Shown here piece after piece: positions 20,489 through 27,507 of a stretch of 64,000 nt of DNA. The notes beneath the pieces are model-generated. The model was not told the DNA's origin. It searched no databases and saw only the letters and a list, made by a program, of their open reading frames with translations. How positions within the stretch are numbered: the first letter of the stretch is position 1; the number at the start of each line of letters is the position of its first letter. A program made the translations under genes and the position numbers. Source of the stretch: Pseudarthrobacter oxydans (GTDB taxonomy: Bacteria > Actinomycetota > Actinomycetes > Actinomycetales > Micrococcaceae); contig NZ_CP139438.1 of NCBI RefSeq assembly GCF_034258515.1, positions 2,294,001 through 2,358,000 of the forward strand, written 5' to 3'.

Positions 20489-20494
20489 ATTATG
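20489..20494 (-). promoter_or_regulatory. -10-like CATAAT of the hrcA-dnaJ promoter
   Basis: CATAAT on the minus strand lies 6 nt upstream of the CIRCE arm, so initiation would fall within or beside the operator. No clear -35 match was found. Confidence 0.4.
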
Positions 20495-20571
20495 ACTCCC
20501 GCCGTTGCTAGCATTGGTACCGCTCCGGGCGAAATCCGGACCTGTGACCGAACGCTAGGCGGAGTGAAACC

Positions 20572-21420
20572 ATGCAGTACCAGAACTGGGGCCCACGCGA
20601 CTTGTCCGCTCCCGCAAAGACTGAACTGCCCGAGGTTCCCGTTGAACGGGGAATGGTCCTTGAGGACGTCCAGTCCGGCTGGGTGGGCGCCGTGACCCGG
20701 GTGGAAAAGTCCGGCGGCATGCACGTGGTTGCCCTGGAGGACCGGCGCGGTAAATCCCGGTCCTTCCGGCTTGGTTTCGGATTCCTCCTCGAAGGCCGGG
20801 CCATCAAGCTCCTGCCCCCGGCCCCGCGGCAGGCCGCCGGCGCCGTCGCCGGCCGGACCGCCTCCGGGTCCGTCCGCGTCGCCGGCCAGCGGGCACAGGT
20901 GGCCAAGGCCAGCCGGATCTGGGTGGAGGGAAAGCACGACGCCGAACTGGTGGAAAAGGTCTGGGGAGACGACCTGCGCGTGGAGGGCATCGTCGTCGAA
21001 CCACTGCACGGCATTGATGACCTGGCGGGGGCCGTCGCAGCGTTCAGGCCCGGACCGGGCAGGCGCCTCGGCGTCCTGGTGGACCACCTGGTGCCGGATT
21101 CCAAGGAATCCCGCATTGCGGACGCCGTCATGGCCTCGCCGGGAGCTGCAGGGAACGTCCTGATTGTGGGTCACCCTTACGTGGACGTGTGGCAGGCCAT
21201 CCGGCCCGCGGTCCTGGGCATTGAGCAGTGGCCGGTAGTGCCGCGCGGGCAGGATTGGAAGACCGGCATCCTCGCAGCGTTCGGCTGGCCCCATGCCACA
21301 AAGGAGGACATCGGGCTTGGCTGGCAGAAACTGCTCGGCGCCGTCCGAACGTACGCCGACCTGGAAGCCTCGCTGCTGGGGAGGGTCGAAGAAGTCATCG
21401 ACTTCCTCACCGTGCCCTGA
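20572..21420 (+). CDS. DUF3097 protein, possibly Toprim-like
   Basis: A 282-residue protein of the actinobacterial DUF3097 family; function unknown. The N-terminal 90 residues look like a small beta domain. From about residue 120 the sequence reads VEGKHDAELVEKVWG and then LGVLVDHLVPDSKESRI. The spacing of a Glu in VEG and an Asp-containing strand recalls Toprim nuclease/primase folds; this is my inference. ATG start with GGAG 7 nt upstream. It is divergent from hrcA and is followed by two palindromes before the next gene. Confidence 0.8.
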   Translation: MQYQNWGPRDLSAPAKTELPEVPVERGMVLEDVQSGWVGAVTRVEKSGGMHVVALEDRRGKSRSFRLGFGFLLEGRAIKLLPPAPRQAAGAVAGRTASGSVRVAGQRAQVAKASRIWVEGKHDAELVEKVWGDDLRVEGIVVEPLHGIDDLAGAVAAFRPGPGRRLGVLVDHLVPDSKESRIADAVMASPGAAGNVLIVGHPYVDVWQAIRPAVLGIEQWPVVPRGQDWKTGILAAFGWPHATKEDIGLGWQKLLGAVRTYADLEASLLGRVEEVIDFLTVP

Positions 21421-21467
21421 AGGACGGTTCTGCCCCGGCCCGCGCATCCCGGGCAGGTATGGGGCCG

Positions 21468-21487
21468 GTACCAAGTATTCTTGGTAC
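21468..21487. repeat. palindrome GTACCAAG-tatt-CTTGGTAC
   Basis: Perfect 8-bp arms with a 4-nt spacer in the gap between the DUF3097 and DUF4870 genes. It could be a transcription-factor site or an end-of-transcript hairpin; nothing distinguishes the two. Confidence 0.5.
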
Positions 21488-21494
21488 TGCGGAT

Positions 21495-21510
21495 CCTGCA
21501 ACATTGCAGG
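21495..21510. repeat. palindrome CCTGCA-acat-TGCAGG
   Basis: Perfect 6-bp arms with a 4-nt spacer, 7 nt after the previous palindrome and about 60 nt upstream of the DUF4870 start. Confidence 0.4.
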
Positions 21511-21568
21511 CCGCCGCACCCAATAAGCTTTCTTAGCCGGCACCATTGCACTTCAGAAGGAACAGACT

Positions 21569-21991
21569 GTGGCAGAAAACGCACGTGATCACAGGGACAG
21601 CCCGGGCGGCCAGGGCCGTTCGGAGTACCACGGCGTTCCCGCGAATGCGCTGCCCCTGACAGCCAGCGAAGACCGGCAATGGGCCACCATGGCGCACTTC
21701 GGGGGCATCCTGGGCTGCGTTCCGTCGCTGCTGATCTACCTGATCTTCCGGGACCGCGGGCCCTTCACGGCACAGGAATCCAAGGAAGCCCTGAATTTCA
21801 GCCTGCCGCCCACCATTGCTGCCCTGCTGGCGAACATCCTGGTGGTCTTCGTCCCCGTGATCGGCAACATCTTTGCCGTCATCGCCACCCTCATCTGGAT
21901 TGCGCTCACCTGCTTCTCGGTGGCGGCCGGCATCCATGTCAACCGTGGCCAGCCGCACCGTTACCAGTACAACCTGCGCTGGATCAAGTAG
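21569..21991 (+). CDS. DUF4870 (Tic20-like) membrane protein
   Basis: A 140-residue integral membrane protein. A hydrophilic N-terminus (about 1-35) is followed by DRQWATMAHFGG, typical of DUF4870. Hydrophobic segments lie at about 42-60, 80-100 and 100-122, and the C-terminus is YQYNLRWIK. Function is unknown; the family is sometimes compared to Tic20. The GTG start has AAGGA 7 nt upstream. It is convergent with hemW. Confidence 0.85.
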   Translation: MAENARDHRDSPGGQGRSEYHGVPANALPLTASEDRQWATMAHFGGILGCVPSLLIYLIFRDRGPFTAQESKEALNFSLPPTIAALLANILVVFVPVIGNIFAVIATLIWIALTCFSVAAGIHVNRGQPHRYQYNLRWIK

Positions 21992-22056
21992 CGGCTGCAC
22001 GGGTCCACGCCGGCGGGGTTCCCTGGCGGGCGCGGGCCCGCGTTGCTTTGTGCCGT

Positions 22057-23286
22057 TCAGTCCGGCAGGACCCGGCGGACCACCGCGTCTGCCAGCAGCC
22101 TGCCCTTGAGGGTCAGGACCAGCCTGCCCCTGAACGCGGCAGCAGGATCCACGAGGCCGTCCGCGATCAGCCCCGCAACCTCATGGCGTCCTTCTTGGCC
22201 CAGCGACGATACTTCGAGACCGGACTGGAGACGGGCCTCGAGCATCACACGTTCGACGTTCCGGGTCTCCTGGTCCAGGGTTTCCCTGCCGGCCGCCGGT
22301 GACACTCCCTGTGCGAGGCGTCCGGCGTAGGCCGTGGGGTGTTTGACGTTCCACCACCGCACGCCGCCCACATGCGAATGGGCGCCGGGGCCGATCCCCC
22401 ACCAGTCGTCGCCCCGCCAGTAGGCGAGGTTGTGGCGGCAGGCCTGCTCCGGCGTGCGGGCCCAGTTGCTGACCTCGTACCAGCCCAGGCCGGCTTTGGT
22501 GATGAGGTCGTCGGCGAGTTCGTACTTGTCGGCGTGGTCGTCGTCGTCGATTCCTGGAACCTCGCCCCGGCGGATCTGGGCAGCGAGCTTGGTTCCCTCT
22601 TCGATGATCAGCGCATAGGCGCTGATGTGGTCCGGCTGGTAGGACAGTGCCGTCTCCAGGGAGTAGCGCCAGTCGTCCAGGGACTCCCCCGGCGTGCCGT
22701 AGATGAGGTCCAGGCTCACAGCCAGTCCCGCGTCCCGGGCCCATTGCACAACCTGCGGGACTCGGCTGGGCGTGTGGGTCCGGTCAAGCACTTTGAGGAC
22801 ATGCGGCACAGCAGACTGCATCCCGAAGGAGACGCGGGTGAAGCCGGCTTCCTTCAGGATGGCAAGGGATTCAGGCGTGACGGAGTCCGGGTTCGCCTCC
22901 GTGGTGACTTCGGCGCCGGCCTCGATTCCCCACTGTCCGATGGCGCGGCGCAGGATCAGGGCGAGGTCCTCGGCGGGAAGCAGGGTGGGTGTGCCGCCGC
23001 CGAAAAACACCGTGCTGAGCGGGCGCGCAGGAAGCCCTGATTCCGCCAGGACCCTGGCTGCCAGGGACACTTCGGAGGCGGCCGTGACGGCATAGGCGTC
23101 CTGCGAGGCCCCGCCGCCGAGCTCTGTGGCGGTATAGGTGTTGAAGTCGCAGTAGCCGCAGCGGACGGCACAGAACGGAATGTGGACGTAAAGCCCGAAC
23201 GCCCGGCCCGCCGCACCGTCAGCCGCCTGGGGAGGCAGGAGACCGTCCGACGGCGCCGGGTCGCCGAGGGGAAGAGTGCTAGGCAT
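22057..23286 (-). CDS. hemW: radical SAM heme chaperone HemW
   Basis: Radical SAM protein of the HemW type, a heme chaperone long mis-annotated as coproporphyrinogen III oxidase. The 409-residue protein has the iron-sulfur motif CAVRCGYC (Cys39, Cys43, Cys46), VFFGGGTPTLL, the EANPDS strand, SFGMQS, and a C-terminal HemN-like domain with the GIGPGAHSH segment. HemW proteins have only the CxxxCxxC part and lack the fourth nearby cysteine of true HemN; here the motif reads CxxxCxYCDF, consistent with HemW. ATG start with GGAGG 8 nt upstream. It follows lepA directly, as is usual in actinobacteria. Confidence 0.93.
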   Translation of the reverse strand: MPSTLPLGDPAPSDGLLPPQAADGAAGRAFGLYVHIPFCAVRCGYCDFNTYTATELGGGASQDAYAVTAASEVSLAARVLAESGLPARPLSTVFFGGGTPTLLPAEDLALILRRAIGQWGIEAGAEVTTEANPDSVTPESLAILKEAGFTRVSFGMQSAVPHVLKVLDRTHTPSRVPQVVQWARDAGLAVSLDLIYGTPGESLDDWRYSLETALSYQPDHISAYALIIEEGTKLAAQIRRGEVPGIDDDDHADKYELADDLITKAGLGWYEVSNWARTPEQACRHNLAYWRGDDWWGIGPGAHSHVGGVRWWNVKHPTAYAGRLAQGVSPAAGRETLDQETRNVERVMLEARLQSGLEVSSLGQEGRHEVAGLIADGLVDPAAAFRGRLVLTLKGRLLADAVVRRVLPD

Positions 23287-23322
23287 TGCAGGGGCCTCCG
23301 GTGGCGCCGGCCGCTGTAACCA

Positions 23323-25176
23323 CTACTTCTTGGCCTTGTCCTTGGACTCGTCCGTGGTGAGCGCAGCAATGAAGGCTTCCTGGGGGACCTCAACGCGGCC
23401 CACCATCTTCATGCGCTTCTTGCCTTCCTTCTGCTTCTCCAGCAGTTTGCGCTTACGGGAGATGTCGCCGCCGTAGCACTTGGCCAGGACGTCCTTGCGG
23501 ATGGCGCGGATGCTTTCCCGGGCGATGATCCTGGAGCCGATGGCCGCCTGGATGGGCACCTCGAACTGCTGGCGGGGAATGAGTTCGCGCAGCTTGGTGG
23601 TCATCATGACGCCGTAGGCGTAGGCCTTGTCGCGGTGCGTGATGGCGGAGAAGGCATCCACCTGTTCGCCCTGGAGCATGATGTCGACCTTGACGAGGTC
23701 CGCCACCTGGTCGCCGTCGGCCTTCCAGTCGAGCGAGCCGTAGCCGCGGGTCTTGGACTTGAGGATGTCGAAGAAATCGAACACGATCTCGGCGAGCGGC
23801 AGGCGGTAGCGGATTTCCACCCGGTCCTCCGAGAGGTAATCCATTCCTCCCATGACGCCGCGGCGGCTCTGGCACAGCTCCATGATGGCGCCGACGAATT
23901 CGTTCGGCGCAAGGATGGTGGCCGACACCATGGGCTCGCGGACCTCGGAGATCTTGCCGGAGGGGTATTCGCTGGGGTTGGTCACGTGGACCACTTTCTT
24001 GTCCTCCAGCGTCACCTCGTATTCCACGTTGGGGGCCGTGGAAATCAGGTCCAGGTTGTATTCGCGTTCCAGCCGCTCGCGGGTGATTTCAAGGTGGAGC
24101 AGTCCCAGGAAGCCCACCCGGAACCCGAAGCCCAGTGCCGCGGAGGTCTCCGGCTCGTAGACCAGGGCGGCATCGTTGAGCATCAGCTTTTCCAGTGCAT
24201 CGCGCAGCACCGGATAGTCCGTGCCGTCCAGCGGGTACAGGCCGGAAAAGACCATCGGCTTGGCATCGGCGTAGCCGGGCAGGGATTCAGCGGCCGGCTT
24301 GGCGAGGTTGGTGACGGTGTCGCCGACCTTGGACAGGCGGACGTCCTTCACTCCGGTGATGAGGTACCCCACCTCGCCGACGCCCAGGCCCTTCGAGGGC
24401 GTCGGCTCCGGGGAGCTCACGCCAATCTCGAGGAGTTCGTGCGTGGCCCGCGTGGACATCATCTGGATGCGCTCGCGGGGGTGCAGCATGCCATCCACCA
24501 CACGGACATAGGTGACCACGCCGCGGTAGGTGTCGTAGACGGAGTCGAAGATCATTGCGCGGGCCGGGGCATTGGCGTCACCCTGGGGAGCCGGGAGGTC
24601 GCGGACGATTTTGTCCAGCAGCGCTTCAACGCCCATGCCGGTTTTTCCCGATACCCGCAGCACGTCCTCCGGTTCGCCGCCGATCAGGCTGGCAAGTTCA
24701 GCCGCGTACTTCTCGGGCTGTGCCGCAGGAAGATCGATCTTGTTCAGGACCGGGATGATGGTCAGGTTGTTTTCCATTGCCAGGTACAGGTTGGCGAGGG
24801 TCTGGGCTTCAATGCCCTGTGCCGCGTCCACCAGGAGGATTGCTCCCTCGCAGGCCGCGAGGGAGCGGGAGACCTCGTAGGTGAAGTCAACGTGTCCGGG
24901 CGTGTCGATCATGTTCAGCGCGTAGCTGACGCCATCCAGCTCCCACGGCATGCGGACAGCCTGGGACTTGATGGTGATGCCGCGCTCGCGTTCGATGTCC
25001 ATCCGGTCCAGGTACTGGGCCTTCATGTCGCGGGACTGGACCACTCCGGTGAACTGCAGCATCCGGTCGGCCAGGGTGGACTTACCGTGGTCAATGTGCG
25101 CGATGATGCAGAAATTCCGAATGATGGCCGGATCTGTCGCGGCGGGCACCGGGGCGGTGCGGGCCATGGGAGACAC
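23323..25176 (-). CDS. lepA: elongation factor 4 (LepA)
   Basis: Translational GTPase that acts on stalled or back-translocating ribosomes and in 30S biogenesis. The 617-residue protein has the G1 loop AHIDHGKST (26-34), RERGITI, the DTPGH G3 motif and NKID, then the EF-G-like domains II, III and V. The LepA-specific C-terminal domain contains [18 protein letters not shown]. The GTG at 25176 is supported by AAGGA 6-7 nt upstream; an ATG three codons on is an alternative. It is divergent from the PemK-like gene and followed closely by hemW. Confidence 0.97.
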   Translation of the reverse strand: MSPMARTAPVPAATDPAIIRNFCIIAHIDHGKSTLADRMLQFTGVVQSRDMKAQYLDRMDIERERGITIKSQAVRMPWELDGVSYALNMIDTPGHVDFTYEVSRSLAACEGAILLVDAAQGIEAQTLANLYLAMENNLTIIPVLNKIDLPAAQPEKYAAELASLIGGEPEDVLRVSGKTGMGVEALLDKIVRDLPAPQGDANAPARAMIFDSVYDTYRGVVTYVRVVDGMLHPRERIQMMSTRATHELLEIGVSSPEPTPSKGLGVGEVGYLITGVKDVRLSKVGDTVTNLAKPAAESLPGYADAKPMVFSGLYPLDGTDYPVLRDALEKLMLNDAALVYEPETSAALGFGFRVGFLGLLHLEITRERLEREYNLDLISTAPNVEYEVTLEDKKVVHVTNPSEYPSGKISEVREPMVSATILAPNEFVGAIMELCQSRRGVMGGMDYLSEDRVEIRYRLPLAEIVFDFFDILKSKTRGYGSLDWKADGDQVADLVKVDIMLQGEQVDAFSAITHRDKAYAYGVMMTTKLRELIPRQQFEVPIQAAIGSRIIARESIRAIRKDVLAKCYGGDISRKRKLLEKQKEGKKRMKMVGRVEVPQEAFIAALTTDESKDKAKK

Positions 25177-25351
25177 GCAGGGTCCTTACTGTTGGCATTC
25201 ACTGATGGCTTTGGGCAACCAGGCAGGACGCGCCGATGGCACGCTGCGGCCCGACCGCACATTTTCAACCTCCAGTGTCCCACGTCAGGGCCCGCGCCAC
25301 CGCATCCTGAGAGGAGTTCCTGCCTTCACTCTCCCGTACCGGGGGCGGTTA

Positions 25352-25357
25352 TAGGGT
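25352..25357 (+). promoter_or_regulatory. -10 hexamer TAGGGT, leaderless start of the PemK/MazF-like gene
   Basis: TAGGGT is exactly 6 nt from the ATG at 25364, with no Shine-Dalgarno sequence. Confidence 0.45.
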
Positions 25358-25363
25358 TGCTGG

Positions 25364-25939
25364 ATGGTTCTCAATCTCCGCTCCCTGCAGGATGCCGTCA
25401 GGACAGGCCTCCGGGCACTGCGCAACGCAGCCAGGACGTCCCCGGCGCCTGGCCCCGACTCCTCCCCCGGCCGGGCGGCGCCTGTGCCCGGCAACGCCCG
25501 CCTGCCGGCCGCTGCCCGCGGCGGCGCCGTGGATGGCGATGTATATCCCGGGGACTTCCAGGGCCGGTCCAGCGTCCGCTACGCACCGAGGCCCGATGGT
25601 GAACCGGATCCGGGCGAGGTGGTGTGGGCGTGGGTGCCCTACGAAGAGGACCACAGCCGGGGCAAAGACCGCCCCGTGCTTTTGGTGGGCCGCAGCGGCA
25701 GTTACTTGTTGGGAGTCATGCTCACGAGCAGGGACCGTGTCCCCGAATCGGCCGTGTCACAGGACTATGTGGACCTGGGCGCCGGCGCCTGGGACAGGCA
25801 GGGCCGGGCCAGCGAAGCCCGGCTGGACAGGATCGTGCAGCTTCGGCCGGACGCCATCCGGCGCGAAGGTGCTGTCCTGGACCGTGCGCGCTTCGACACC
25901 GTGGCGGCCGGACTGCGCAGCCGACACGGCTGGACGTAA
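25364..25939 (+). CDS. PemK/MazF-like protein without a visible antitoxin
   Basis: A 191-residue protein whose C-terminal half (about 55-170) resembles the PemK/MazF fold. It shows a YPGDFQGR strand, GEVVWAWVPYEEDH, and the KDRPVLLVGR segment that corresponds to the conserved KxRPxLV of MazF. The first 55 residues are Ala/Pro/Arg-rich and probably disordered. MazF-type toxins are mRNA endoribonucleases normally encoded beside a small antitoxin. Here the flanking genes are lepA and rpsT, no antitoxin ORF is visible, and the protein is longer than a typical toxin, so a housekeeping or degenerate role is possible. ATG start, probably leaderless. Confidence 0.7.
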   Translation: MVLNLRSLQDAVRTGLRALRNAARTSPAPGPDSSPGRAAPVPGNARLPAAARGGAVDGDVYPGDFQGRSSVRYAPRPDGEPDPGEVVWAWVPYEEDHSRGKDRPVLLVGRSGSYLLGVMLTSRDRVPESAVSQDYVDLGAGAWDRQGRASEARLDRIVQLRPDAIRREGAVLDRARFDTVAAGLRSRHGWT

Positions 25940-25972
25940 ACACCGAAATGGCCAGGCCTGCCGCTGACCTGC

Positions 25973-25985
25973 TATTCTTTATAGC
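25973..25985 (+). promoter_or_regulatory. rpsT: possible rpsT promoter -10 region
   Basis: Overlapping AT-rich hexamers TATTCT (25973-25978) and TATAGC (25980-25985) stand out in GC-rich DNA upstream of rpsT. If used, the 5' leader would be about 120 nt. It contains a CGGCCA/TGGCCG hairpin. No strong -35 match is seen. Confidence 0.35.
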
Positions 25986-26108
25986 TGTGTGTCCGTGCAG
26001 GTCGACGGCCACTGATGGTTGGCCGCCATAGGTATCCCCACGCCGCTCAGTCAATGGCCAATCTGAAAGCCCTCTAGACCATTTCCGCATTAAAAAGAGA
26101 GTTCACAC

Positions 26109-26369
26109 GTGGCGAATATCAAATCCCAGAAGAAGCGCATCCTCACCAACGAGAAGGCACGCCTGCGCAACAACGCAGTCAAGTCCGAGCTGAAGACGGC
26201 CATCCGCGCCGTCAACACCGCCGTTGAGTCCACGGACAAGGATGCAGCTGCTGCTGCCCTGGTTGCTGCCAGCCGCAAGCTGGACAAGGCTGTCAGCAAG
26301 GGTGTTCTGCACAAGAACAACGCAGCGAACCGCAAGTCGGCGATCTCCAAGAAGGTCAACGCACTGTAA
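26109..26369 (+). CDS. rpsT: 30S ribosomal protein S20
   Basis: Primary 16S rRNA-binding protein of the small subunit. 86 residues, very rich in Lys, Ala and Asn, all-helical, with the family start [20 protein letters not shown] and C-terminal [15 protein letters not shown] start with an AGAG-type Shine-Dalgarno sequence. A strong hairpin follows the stop. In many actinobacteria S20 stands, as here, divergently beside holA and near lepA. Confidence 0.98.
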   Translation: MANIKSQKKRILTNEKARLRNNAVKSELKTAIRAVNTAVESTDKDAAAAALVAASRKLDKAVSKGVLHKNNAANRKSAISKKVNAL

Positions 26370-26398
26370 GGTTTCCAGTTCAACTGAACTGATGGTTG

Positions 26399-26424
26399 TG
26401 GCCGGTCCCCTCGGGGGCCGGCCA
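26399..26424 (+). terminator. rpsT terminator hairpin
   Basis: TGGCCGGTCCCC pairs with GGGGGCCGGCCA (one G-T wobble), followed by TACATCTTT. It lies 30 nt after the rpsT stop and faces the convergent holA. Confidence 0.7.
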
Positions 26425-26490
26425 TACATCTTTAAGGCCCTGAATTGCGGCCCCGGATGCCAGGCTTGGGCCCGGATCCGAACGGAACTG

Positions 26491-27507
26491 TCAGCGGCCC
26501 TGGACCGACATGGCGATCACCGTGACCGCATGCTCCACTGCATACACAGGATCACGCGAAAGCCCCTTGACCTGCGCGTCCGCCTCGGCCGTGGCCTGGA
26601 TGGACCTGACCAGGCCATCCGGGGTCCACCGGCGGACGTCGCGCTGCGCCTGCTCCACCAGCCAGGGCTGCATGCCCAGTTCCGCGGCAATCTGGCCAGA
26701 GGAGCCCGACGCACCGGCAACGCGGGCCACGGTACGGAGTTTTGCGGCCAGCGCGGCAACAAGCGGGACGGGGTCTGCTCCCGTGGCGAGGGCATGACGG
26801 AGCGTGGACAGGGCCAAAGGAGCGTTGCCGGCCATTGCCGCGTCCGCCACCTTGAACGCCGTCGCTTCAATGCGTCCACCGTAGTAGCGGTCCACAATAT
26901 CTGAAGTCACGGTGGTCCCGGCATCGGCGATGAGCTGGCTGCACGCCGCCGCAAGTTCCGAGAGGTTTGCGCCGACAGCGTTGACCAGGGCCTGCACCGC
27001 GTCCTGCTCAATACGGCGGCCGCCGGCCTTGAACTCGGCCGCCACGAAGGCCACCTTGTCTGCGTCTTTCTTGAGGGGCTGGCAGTCCACCACGGGCCAG
27101 CCGTCCTTCTTGATTGCGTCCAGGAGTTTCTTCCCACGGACTCCCCCGCCGTGCCGCAGGACAAGGACGGCATCCGGTTCCGTATGTTCTACGTACCGAA
27201 GCGCGTCAGCGAGGAAGGCGTCGTTCATGGCCTCGACAGCTTCGACCTCGATGAGCTTGCTTTCGCCGAACAGCGACGGGCTGACCTGCATCAGCAGGGT
27301 GCCGGGCTCGTACGCGGCCGCATTGATGCGGCTGACCTCCACGTCCGGGGCTGTTGCCCGGACCTGGGCACGGATGTGGTCCATGGCCCTGATGCCCAGG
27401 TACTCCTCCGGGCCGCTGACCAGCACCACCGCAGCGGGCTTTACATCCCGCCAGGAGGCCGCATTCGATGCCGGGGAACGGGTTGCTCGCTTCTGCGCAG
27501 CGGCCAT
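26491..27507 (-). CDS. holA: DNA polymerase III subunit delta
   Basis: Clamp-loader subunit that opens the beta ring. 338 residues: an AAA+-like N-terminal domain without a working Walker A (VVLVSGPEEYLG, about 27-38), a middle domain with the LRHGGG strand, and the C-terminal collar domain from about 220 (PLALSTLRHALATG, AAKLRTVARV). ATG start with GGAAGGA 7 nt upstream. The 5' end overlaps the 3' end of comEC by 67 nt, so the two are transcribed together. Convergent with rpsT. Confidence 0.93.
   Translation of the reverse strand: MAAAQKRATRSPASNAASWRDVKPAAVVLVSGPEEYLGIRAMDHIRAQVRATAPDVEVSRINAAAYEPGTLLMQVSPSLFGESKLIEVEAVEAMNDAFLADALRYVEHTEPDAVLVLRHGGGVRGKKLLDAIKKDGWPVVDCQPLKKDADKVAFVAAEFKAGGRRIEQDAVQALVNAVGANLSELAAACSQLIADAGTTVTSDIVDRYYGGRIEATAFKVADAAMAGNAPLALSTLRHALATGADPVPLVAALAAKLRTVARVAGASGSSGQIAAELGMQPWLVEQAQRDVRRWTPDGLVRSIQATAEADAQVKGLSRDPVYAVEHAVTVIAMSVQGR

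Noticed and set aside
22031-22042. CGCGGGCCCGCG palindrome between DUF4870 gene and hemW
   Set aside because: Possible weak hairpin, but short, without a T-tract, and such GC palindromes arise by chance in this composition.
23635-25602. Long plus-strand open frame opposite lepA (655 codons)
   Set aside because: Antisense shadow of lepA in high-GC DNA; composition is Gly/His/Val-rich and resembles no protein family.
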